A DNA stretch of 64,000 nucleotides from Corynebacterium sp. HMSC036D02 (GTDB taxonomy: Bacteria; Actinomycetota; Actinomycetes; Mycobacteriales; Mycobacteriaceae). This document shows positions 8,240 through 15,288 of this stretch, piece after piece. The stretch is taken from positions 103,216 through 167,215 of the forward strand of contig NZ_KV827693.1 in the NCBI RefSeq assembly GCF_001836165.1, written 5' to 3'. Positions within the stretch are counted from its first letter, which is position 1, and each line of letters opens with the position of its first letter. A program made the translations under genes and the position numbers. Below the pieces are notes generated by a model. The model ran no database searches, was not told where the DNA came from, and worked only from the letters and a program-made list of their open reading frames with translations.

Positions 8240-9568
8240 ATGCGTATGACTGTGATTGGTACCGGCTACCTGGGTGCGACGCACGCCGCCTGCATGGCGG
8301 AGCTCGGCCACGAGGTACTCGGTGTAGATGTTGATGAAAGCAAGATTGCAGCTCTCAAGAACGGCCGCGTGCCGTTCTATGAGCCCGGCCTCCCGGAGGT
8401 GCTCGAGCGCAACATCGAGTCCGGCCGCCTGGGCTTTTCCACCAGCTATGACGACGCAGCGGAATTCGCCAACCTGCACTTCCTCGGCGTCGGCACCCCG
8501 CAGGCACACGGCTCCTATGCGGCGGACCTAACCTACGTGAAGGCCGTCATCACGGAGCTCGTGCCGCGCCTCAAGGGCGAGCACATCATCTTCGGTAAGT
8601 CCACCGTCCCCGTGGGCACCGCAGCGGAGCTGCAGCAGATGGCCAATGAGCTTGCCCCGGAAGGCGCCAGCGTGGAGATTGCGTGGAACCCGGAGTTCCT
8701 CCGTGAGGGCTACGCCGTCAAGGACACCATCACCCCGGACCGCATCGTCCTTGGCGTTGGCGAGACCGGGCGTGCCGAAGAGCTCGCCCGCGAGGTCTAT
8801 GCCCAGCCGCTGGCGCAGAACACCCCGTTCATCGTGACCGACCTGCAGACCGCCGAGCTGGTCAAGGTCTCCGCCAACGCTTTCCTGGCCACCAAGATTT
8901 CCTTCATCAACGCCGTGTCTGAGATCTGCGAGATTGCAGGGGCGGATGTGGTCAAGCTTGCCGACGCTATCGGCTACGACGAGCGCATCGGCCGCAAATT
9001 CCTCGGTGCGGGCCTGGGCTTCGGCGGCGGCTGCCTGCCCAAGGACATCCGCGCCTTCATGGCGCGCGCCGGCGAGCTGGGCGCGGACCAGGCTCTGACC
9101 TTCCTCCGCGAGGTCGACGCCATCAACATGCGCCGCCGCGACCGCGTCGTGGACCTAGCCAAGCAGGCTTTCGACGGCTCCCTTTTGGGTCACCGCGTCA
9201 CCGTGCTGGGCTGCGCTTTCAAGCCCAACTCCGATGACGTCCGCGATTCGCCGGCGCTCTCCGTGGCCGGTTCGCTCTCGCTGGCCGGTGCCGCTGTGAC
9301 GGTCTATGACCCGCAAGGTATGGAGAACGCTAAGAAGGTGTTCCCGACGTTAAACTACGTGGCGTCGGCAAGCGCGGCACTCAAGGACACCGAACTGGTC
9401 ATCCTCGCCACCGAGTGGCAGGAATTCCGCGACCTTGACCCGGCGGAGGCCGGTGAGCTCGTGGCCCGCCGCCACATCATCGATGGGCGCAACGTGCTCA
9501 GCGTCGATGCTTGGCGCGAGGCTGGCTGGACCGTCGAGGCGCTTGGTCGCGTCCTTCCGGCACAGTAA
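8240..9568 (+). CDS. ugd: UDP-glucose 6-dehydrogenase
   Basis: 442 residues from ATG 8240; ATG 8246 is an equally plausible start, and the frame is open upstream into dcd but without homology. The N-terminal NAD-binding Rossmann motif is VIGTGYLGATHA. The catalytic Cys265 lies in LGFGGGCLPKD, and the C-terminal UDP-binding domain contains LGCAFKPNSDDVRDSPAL. The enzyme oxidises UDP-glucose to UDP-glucuronate in the cytosol, a precursor for envelope or capsular polysaccharide. The last 71 bp overlap the 3' end of the convergent YibE/F gene. Confidence 0.95.
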   Translation: MRMTVIGTGYLGATHAACMAELGHEVLGVDVDESKIAALKNGRVPFYEPGLPEVLERNIESGRLGFSTSYDDAAEFANLHFLGVGTPQAHGSYAADLTYVKAVITELVPRLKGEHIIFGKSTVPVGTAAELQQMANELAPEGASVEIAWNPEFLREGYAVKDTITPDRIVLGVGETGRAEELAREVYAQPLAQNTPFIVTDLQTAELVKVSANAFLATKISFINAVSEICEIAGADVVKLADAIGYDERIGRKFLGAGLGFGGGCLPKDIRAFMARAGELGADQALTFLREVDAINMRRRDRVVDLAKQAFDGSLLGHRVTVLGCAFKPNSDDVRDSPALSVAGSLSLAGAAVTVYDPQGMENAKKVFPTLNYVASASAALKDTELVILATEWQEFRDLDPAEAGELVARRHIIDGRNVLSVDAWREAGWTVEALGRVLPAQ

Positions 9569-10733
9569 ACGCCGCAATCGCGGTGGTCAGCGGTACCGCA
9601 AGTGTCAAGGCCATCGCGCCCAGCAGGGAGCGCAGAACCTCCGTGGCGACGAGGTCACTGGAGAGGATCTGCAGGGCTGGGCGCTGCGCCGCCGTGATGA
9701 GCATGAGCAGGGGCAGGGCCGCGCCGGTATAGGTCAGCACGATGGTATACACCATGGAAGCGATATGGTCGCGGCCCACCTTCATGGCTGACATGAAAAG
9801 CGCGCCGGGCCCGGCTGCGGGGTCGGCGGCGTGGAGCTCGCGCACGGTGGAGGCCTGCGCCACCGCGATGTCGTTGAGGCTGCCGAGCGCGCCGATGATG
9901 AACCCGCACAGCAGCACGCCCACCACGGAAACCCCTGGCATGTAGAGCAGTAACTTGAGGTTATCTTCCGAGCTCGAGCCTGTTAGCGCCGTGCTGCTTA
10001 TCGACGCCCACCCCAACGCCCCCGACAACGCCAGCGCCACCAATGCTCCTCCCAGGGCGGAGGCGGATTTCCAGTTCACGCCGTGCACGAGAGGAACGGC
10101 GAGGAAAAGGATGGCCGCGCAGGTCACGAGCGCTAGTGGCAGCGCCGAATGGCCCTCAATGAGAGAGGGGATGAGGTAGAAGAAGACGATTGCCAAGCTG
10201 ATTACAAGACCCACCAATGCGCGCAGTCCGTGCCAAGCGGCGAAGCCGACGATGACAAGGGCCGCGATGATAGCCCACAACGCAAGGTTTCCATTGCGCT
10301 GAAAATCAGCGAAGGCATAGGTGCCGTCGCTGGAAACTGTCAGAATTACCTCGTCACCGGGGTGGAGGGTCGGGTCACTGGCCACGCCATAGAATACGAG
10401 CTGCGTCTTGCGGCCTGCGTCTGCGCCGGAGGTCAGGTCAATGAGGGCGCGGGAGCAGGAGGTGTCGTCGCCCTCGGCGGGGATGAGCGGGGCCTCATCG
10501 AAGGCGCGGCCCGTGTGGGGATCGGAGCACAGGTGGTTATCCACGGTCTCGACGGTGCCTTCGACTTGTGGATGATTGAGGGCGTAGGTGGTGGAAAAGT
10601 CCGGGCTGGTGTGCTCGGATGGCGGGGTGGTGGGGCGTAGTAGAAACAAACCCGCAAGCGTTATCAGAGCGGTGAGGCTAAGAAAACTGATGAGCCCAGT
10701 ACGCCACGGATTCAGGTTAGTCATGCCTATCAT
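9498..10733 (-). CDS. YibE/F-like multi-pass membrane protein
   Basis: 411 residues from ATG 10733; ATG 10724 (MTNLNPWRTG) is an alternative. One N-terminal membrane segment is followed by an extracytoplasmic region of ~110 residues (YALNHPQVEGTVETVD... SSDGTYAFADFQRNG). Then come about seven further membrane helices including the conserved block GALGSLNDIAVAQASTVRELH and SAMKVGRDHIASMVYTIVLTYTGAALPLLM, typical of the YibE/F family. Transport substrate unknown. Its 3' end overlaps ugd by 71 bp in opposite orientation. Confidence 0.88.
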   Translation of the reverse strand: MIGMTNLNPWRTGLISFLSLTALITLAGLFLLRPTTPPSEHTSPDFSTTYALNHPQVEGTVETVDNHLCSDPHTGRAFDEAPLIPAEGDDTSCSRALIDLTSGADAGRKTQLVFYGVASDPTLHPGDEVILTVSSDGTYAFADFQRNGNLALWAIIAALVIVGFAAWHGLRALVGLVISLAIVFFYLIPSLIEGHSALPLALVTCAAILFLAVPLVHGVNWKSASALGGALVALALSGALGWASISSTALTGSSSEDNLKLLLYMPGVSVVGVLLCGFIIGALGSLNDIAVAQASTVRELHAADPAAGPGALFMSAMKVGRDHIASMVYTIVLTYTGAALPLLMLITAAQRPALQILSSDLVATEVLRSLLGAMALTLAVPLTTAIAAFTVPEGRDQAPRRSSQPRAKHRR

Positions 10734-10737
10734 TGTG

Positions 10738-10767
10738 AATGAGTTTCATTAAAAAGAAAACTAATGA
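10738..10767. promoter_or_regulatory. Overlapping palindromes upstream of the YibE/F gene
   Basis: AATGA-GTT-TCATT (10738-10750) is immediately followed by TCATTA (10746-10751) pairing with TAATGA (10762-10767). The pair sits just 5' of the YibE/F start and 5' of the divergent HNH gene. Such short AT-rich dyads resemble metal-regulator or other dimeric repressor operators, but no regulator can be named from sequence. Confidence 0.35.
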
Positions 10768-10845
10768 TGACGCGATCAACAAGTTATCCACAGGCTGGCG
10801 GCGGCGCCGTTGTGCGGTGCGGGTGGGGCGTTTAGCGTTGCTGGC

Positions 10846-12039
10846 ATGAACCTTGTTGAAGCGCATCTACGCAGCCAGGCGGCAGGCATCGAGCTCGTCG
10901 CCGGCGTTGCGGGGCTCAGCTTTGAGCAGCTGCGGGCGTGGGGTCCAGAGTCCGTGGCGCGTTCTCTGCTGGCGCTTTTCGACGTCTACTTTGCCTCCAC
11001 CTCCTTCACCCGCAAACAAGCGCGTGCCATTGCGGCGGCCCGCGATAATGCGCACGACCTTCCCACGTTGCTGCTCATTGAACGCTTCGCAGGAAGGCTG
11101 AAGAAACAGCGTGAGGCGTGGGATCTGCGCATTGAGCTTTGCGGAATTGCTGGCGATGAGAAGGCCGTGGCCCGCTATGCCAGCAAGCGAATTCGCGAGC
11201 TCAGCCCGCCGCCCGCGCCGAAGCCTGGCGTGACAATTCGCCGGGGAAAGGAGCTATCCAAGCTCACGCTCACGGCCCCGGCCGCGCTCATCGAGGATTT
11301 GCGGCCCAACATCGATGAAGACGATCCGGTCGGCTCGTTTACGGCTGCGTTTCGCGAGGGCCGTCTCGCCCGCCCCGTACCCCAGACCCTCGCCGTCATG
11401 GAGCTTCCCGAGTACGCCAAGATCCTGGGCCGCTTGGGCGACCCGTCCACGCCGCGCCCCGACTCCGCCGCGCCCGCGGCGCCGGACCTCGGGGATATCG
11501 TGATTCAGTTATCGAACGGCGCCAAGATCACTGGTCAGGAGCTCATCGAGCGCGAGTTCGCTGAAGAAGGCCTCGTGATGCTCGTTGACCGCGTCAAAGG
11601 CCCCGTCGAACTCCACCGCACCCAGCGCGTAGCCTCCGAGAAACAGCGCATCATGGCCAGCGGTGAGCAACCCACCTGTGCCTGGGGCCGCTGCCTGTGC
11701 GGCGCCGACTATTGCCAGATACACCACATCAAGGAATGGAGACACGGCGGCGAGACGAATCCCGAAAACCTCACTCCGCTGTGCAAGTACCACAACGCCA
11801 TCAACGGCCTGCCGGGCCGGGGCCGGATCGTGCGCGAAAACGGCAAGATTAAATGGGTACCGGCTGGGCCCCGCGATCCGCGTGAACCGGCCCACCCGCA
11901 TCGCGCGCCGCGTGCCCAGCGCATCCGCAAGCATGAGACAGCAAGCGCGGGCTATGGACACGCCCCTCCCCGCACCACAGAACCCGTGACGCCGCCGGCA
12001 CGTTCCGAGCCGGGCAGCCCCGCCCCGCCCGAGCGCTAA
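10846..12039 (+). CDS. DUF222/HNH nuclease-domain protein
   Basis: ATG 10846 gives 397 residues. The N-terminal ~270 residues are helical and of the DUF222 type that precedes HNH domains in actinobacteria. The HNH motif is complete: CRC..CGADYCQIHHIKEWRHGGETNPENLTPLCKYHN. The C-terminal ~70 residues are Pro/Arg/His-rich and look disordered. This family is highly multiplied in corynebacteria and mycobacteria, often in variable loci, and the cellular role is not established. There is no mobile-element context here. Confidence 0.88.
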   Translation: MNLVEAHLRSQAAGIELVAGVAGLSFEQLRAWGPESVARSLLALFDVYFASTSFTRKQARAIAAARDNAHDLPTLLLIERFAGRLKKQREAWDLRIELCGIAGDEKAVARYASKRIRELSPPPAPKPGVTIRRGKELSKLTLTAPAALIEDLRPNIDEDDPVGSFTAAFREGRLARPVPQTLAVMELPEYAKILGRLGDPSTPRPDSAAPAAPDLGDIVIQLSNGAKITGQELIEREFAEEGLVMLVDRVKGPVELHRTQRVASEKQRIMASGEQPTCAWGRCLCGADYCQIHHIKEWRHGGETNPENLTPLCKYHNAINGLPGRGRIVRENGKIKWVPAGPRDPREPAHPHRAPRAQRIRKHETASAGYGHAPPRTTEPVTPPARSEPGSPAPPER

Positions 12040-12134
12040 TGCTTGAGGCAGGGGGCGCGCACGCTTGTGTGCCGAGCGGCGCCTCTTTACGCCTGCCCGA
12101 TCGTGGGAAGCCTGGCCGTCAGTAGCGTGCAGGG

Positions 12135-13358
12135 CTACTGGCGGTAGCTCACCAGGAAGTTGCCGAGGCGCTCAATCGCGTTCTCTAACTGCGAGGCCCA
12201 CGGCAGCGTGACCACGCGGAAGTGATCCGGCGTGGGCCAGTTGAAGCCGGTGCCTTGCACCATGAGGATTTTCTCGGCGCGCAGGATGTCGAGCATGAGC
12301 TTCGAGTCATCGTGAATCTCATACACGTCCGGATCCAGACGCGGGAAACAGTACAGCGCGCCCATCGGCTTCGTCACCGACACACCCGGAATCTCATTGA
12401 GCTTCTCGTAGGCAATATTGCGCTGCTTGAGCAAGCGACCACCCTCACCGGTGAGCTCATAAATCGACTGCCGCCCACCAAGTGCGACCTGAATCGCGTG
12501 CTGCGCCGGTACATTCGGGCACAGGCGCGTGCCCGCCAGCAAATCCAGGCCCTCAATGAAACCGCGGGCATGGGACTTCGGGCCCGTCAGCACCATCCAG
12601 CCCGCGCGGTAGCCGGCCACGCGGTAGGCCTTCGACAGGCCATTAAACGTGATCGTCAGCAAGTCCGGCGCCAGGGAGGCAATCGAAATGTGCTTCGCAC
12701 CGTCATAAAGAATGCGGTCATAAATCTCATCCGCCAGAATCAGCAGATTGTATTCGCGTGCTACCTCAACGATTTTCTGCAGCGTTTCACGCGAGTACAC
12801 AGCACCCGTCGGGTTATTCGGATTAATGACCACAATTGCCTTGGTCTTCTCCGTTACTTTTGCGCGAATATCCTCAATGGACGGATTCCAATCATCCTCT
12901 TCATCGCACAAATAGTGCACGGGCGTGCCACCCGCCAGCGACGTCGCCGCCGTCCACAGGGGGTAGTCAGGGGCGGGGATGAGAACCTCATCGCCGTCGT
13001 CAAGCAGCGCCTGCGTGACCATCGAAATCAGTTCGGAGACGCCGTTGCCCAGGTACACGTCATTGACGTCGAAGCTGGGGAAATCCTCCAGCTCATAGCG
13101 CGTCACAATCGCGCGACGCGCCGGGATAATTCCCTTCGATGTGGAGTAGCCCTGGGAGGTCGGCAGCGCCGCAATCATGTCGCGCATGATGACGTCCGGC
13201 GCATCGAAACCAAACACTGCCGGGTTGCCGGTGTTGAGCTTCAAAATGCTGTGCCCGTCGAGCTCCATGCGCTCGGCCTCCGTGGAAACCTCGCCGCGAA
13301 TATCGTAGGCAACGCCTTGTAGTTTGGTGGATTGATCAAAAATCCGGTTGTGTGTCAT
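12135..13358 (-). CDS. alaT: PLP-dependent aminotransferase, AlaT-like (alanine aminotransferase)
   Basis: 407 residues, class I/II aminotransferase fold. Visible motifs are NPNNPTGAVYS, the LADEIYDRILYDG cofactor-ring segment, the PLP lysine in FNGLSKAYRVAGYRAGW, and the C-terminal substrate-carboxylate Arg in DHFRVVTLPW. Length and motifs fit corynebacterial AlaT, which uses pyruvate with glutamate or valine to make alanine. An inverted repeat without a T-run (12116-12126 / 12134-12144) overlaps the stop codon. A valine-pyruvate or general aromatic specificity cannot be excluded. Confidence 0.88.
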   Translation of the reverse strand: MTHNRIFDQSTKLQGVAYDIRGEVSTEAERMELDGHSILKLNTGNPAVFGFDAPDVIMRDMIAALPTSQGYSTSKGIIPARRAIVTRYELEDFPSFDVNDVYLGNGVSELISMVTQALLDDGDEVLIPAPDYPLWTAATSLAGGTPVHYLCDEEDDWNPSIEDIRAKVTEKTKAIVVINPNNPTGAVYSRETLQKIVEVAREYNLLILADEIYDRILYDGAKHISIASLAPDLLTITFNGLSKAYRVAGYRAGWMVLTGPKSHARGFIEGLDLLAGTRLCPNVPAQHAIQVALGGRQSIYELTGEGGRLLKQRNIAYEKLNEIPGVSVTKPMGALYCFPRLDPDVYEIHDDSKLMLDILRAEKILMVQGTGFNWPTPDHFRVVTLPWASQLENAIERLGNFLVSYRQ

Positions 13359-13368
13359 GCCGGATATG

Positions 13369-13989
13369 TTACTTCTGGTTCCACTGCTCCAGCTTGCGTT
13401 TGGCCAGATTCATCGCATCGCCGGTGATTTCGCTTGCTTGGCGACGCCTCTCCGCCCATTGCGCCTGCTCCAACGCCCGCATCTGCGCGCGTTCCTCCGC
13501 GCCCGCGGCCTTGAGCTCGCGCATGCGCTGGCGCTCGATCTGGCGCGGCGACGGGCGATGCCAGGATTCCGGGCCCACCTTGGCCACGTACAGCATGATC
13601 CACAACGCGGGGATGAGGAAAAGCAGGCCCGTTCCGGTCAGCGCGGCGGTGACGCCGGACATGGCACCGAAAGATGCAATCGAGCCGAACAACAACCCCA
13701 GCGTGCCTACCATGGCCGTGGCCAGTCGAGGCTTCTTCGTAGCCTGGTAGGCGCGCTCCATTTCACCTTGGGAGTAGATCTTGAGCTCCGTGCTGGCTTT
13801 GGTGGGGATATCCATGAAGACGGCCGCCAGCTCGCGGCGAGTCGTCGCCTCCATTATCGCGTCGGTGCGCTGTTCAAACTCGTCCATCGATAGACGGCCT
13901 TCACCCAAGGCCTGGGCGAGGTCGTTGACGGCGTTGGTCCGTTCGGCGTCGGAAAGCCGCATGCTGAAAGGATTAGTCACAATAGCCAT
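13369..13989 (-). CDS. DUF1707 (SHOCT-like) membrane protein
   Basis: 206 residues. Residues 1-60 form a DUF1707 domain (MRLSDAERTNAVNDLAQALGEGRLSMDEFEQRTDAIMEA...), a small helical module common at actinobacterial N-termini. Two membrane segments follow (about 98-145), then a strongly charged C-terminal coiled coil (PRQIERQRMRELKAAGAEERAQ...). Only 10 bp separate it from the aminotransferase start, so the two are probably co-transcribed. Function unknown. Confidence 0.85.
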   Translation of the reverse strand: MAIVTNPFSMRLSDAERTNAVNDLAQALGEGRLSMDEFEQRTDAIMEATTRRELAAVFMDIPTKASTELKIYSQGEMERAYQATKKPRLATAMVGTLGLLFGSIASFGAMSGVTAALTGTGLLFLIPALWIMLYVAKVGPESWHRPSPRQIERQRMRELKAAGAEERAQMRALEQAQWAERRRQASEITGDAMNLAKRKLEQWNQK

Positions 13990-13998
13990 CCTAACAGC

Positions 13999-15219
13999 CT
14001 ATTTAGCTTGCTCCTTTTCGCGAACGAGGCCGGATAGGAACGGGAAGATTGCGACGGTGAGCGCGCCGCCGGCGATGAAGATCGAGGCCATTTCTGTATC
14101 GACGATGCCCGAACCCACCGCAAGCGTCATCACCGCCACGATGATGGGCAGGCCGGTCGCCGCGTAAAGAGCCACCTGGATGCGCTCGCGGGTGGTTTCG
14201 ACGTCGGAGCCGGTTTGGTGGAGGTTTTCGCGCAGGAACACCGGCAGGCCGCGGGTGACCAAGATGAGCAGCGGAATGCCGAGGACCTTGAGGGGTTCGT
14301 TCACGATGACTTTCCAGTCAATCGCCATGCCGGAGACCACGAAGAAGACGGGGATGAGCATGGAATAAAACACCACGTCGAGGCGGTTCTCCAAGCCCTT
14401 ATGGAACTCATCGGGCACGATGCGGTTCAGGATGATACCCGCCGCGAAGGCACCCAGCACGATATCGAGCTCAAAGACCGCCGTGACCGCCATGAGAATC
14501 GCCAGAATCAAAATGATGAGGCGCATGATGGTCTGATTAGTGGAACCCGCACCAGAGATGAAGGCGTCCTTGAACCACGGCATGAGCGTCGTAATGGCAA
14601 AGGGCATGATGGCCACGGCCACCGCGATTGCGATGAAGGCGAGAAGAATCAACATCGTTGTCCACGTGGAGCGCGTTCCCAAAAGGAGCGCCATCGCGGT
14701 AATCGGCGCGACCTCACCGATGGCGCCGTGGATGACCACGGAATCGCCCACCCGCGTGCCAAGCAGCTTGTCCTGCTTGAGCATCGGCGTAATGGTGCCC
14801 AGGGCCGTCGACGTCAAAGCAATTGCCATGACGATGGCGCCGGGAATGTCATCCATGAGGAAGTACGCGCCGACGCCACACACCACCATGCAGATGAGCC
14901 ACGTGGACAGCCCCGTCGCGGCTTCTTTCGACTTCAAGCTGGCGAGGTCGATTTCAAAGCCCGCAAGCAGGAACAGCGCGCCAACGCCAAGTTCCTTGAG
15001 CATCCCGATGCCGGGGTCTTCATGGGCCAGGCCCAACATCGATGGGCCGATGAGCATGCCGAAGAAAATCAACAGCGCCACGGCCGGCATCTTCTTGCCC
15101 AGGGCATGAGACACCAACGGCGCCAACAGCGCCACCGCCATAATCCATGCGAAGGACACCAGCGAGTTGGTGTAGTTGGTCTCGCCCGAGGCGAGGACGT
15201 AGGTTACGTCAGTTTGCAT
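13999..15219 (-). CDS. Cation:proton antiporter, CPA2/KefB type
   Basis: 406 residues with about 12-13 hydrophobic segments. Signature segments are GVGALFLLAGFEIDLASLK, IALTSTALGTITPMLKQ and FELDIVLGAFAAGIILNRIVP, typical of monovalent-cation/proton antiporter-2 proteins, and ion-binding Asp/Thr positions are visible in these helices. There is no C-terminal TrkA-N nucleotide-binding domain, so this is the short form. Predicted role: Na+ or K+/H+ exchange at the cytoplasmic membrane. The DUF1707 gene lies 9 bp downstream, suggesting one transcript. Confidence 0.9.
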   Translation of the reverse strand: MQTDVTYVLASGETNYTNSLVSFAWIMAVALLAPLVSHALGKKMPAVALLIFFGMLIGPSMLGLAHEDPGIGMLKELGVGALFLLAGFEIDLASLKSKEAATGLSTWLICMVVCGVGAYFLMDDIPGAIVMAIALTSTALGTITPMLKQDKLLGTRVGDSVVIHGAIGEVAPITAMALLLGTRSTWTTMLILLAFIAIAVAVAIMPFAITTLMPWFKDAFISGAGSTNQTIMRLIILILAILMAVTAVFELDIVLGAFAAGIILNRIVPDEFHKGLENRLDVVFYSMLIPVFFVVSGMAIDWKVIVNEPLKVLGIPLLILVTRGLPVFLRENLHQTGSDVETTRERIQVALYAATGLPIIVAVMTLAVGSGIVDTEMASIFIAGGALTVAIFPFLSGLVREKEQAK

Positions 15220-15288
15220 GGGGTAGAGCGTACCTGTGGGTCATCAGGCACGCCTACCCCGAGCGTTGGTGGTGTGGCCGACGTCGCA

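Noticed and set aside
12040..12144. Inverted repeat at the end of the aminotransferase gene as an intrinsic terminator
   Set aside because: A stem is present (12116-12126 / 12134-12144) but no T-run follows on either strand, so termination cannot be claimed.
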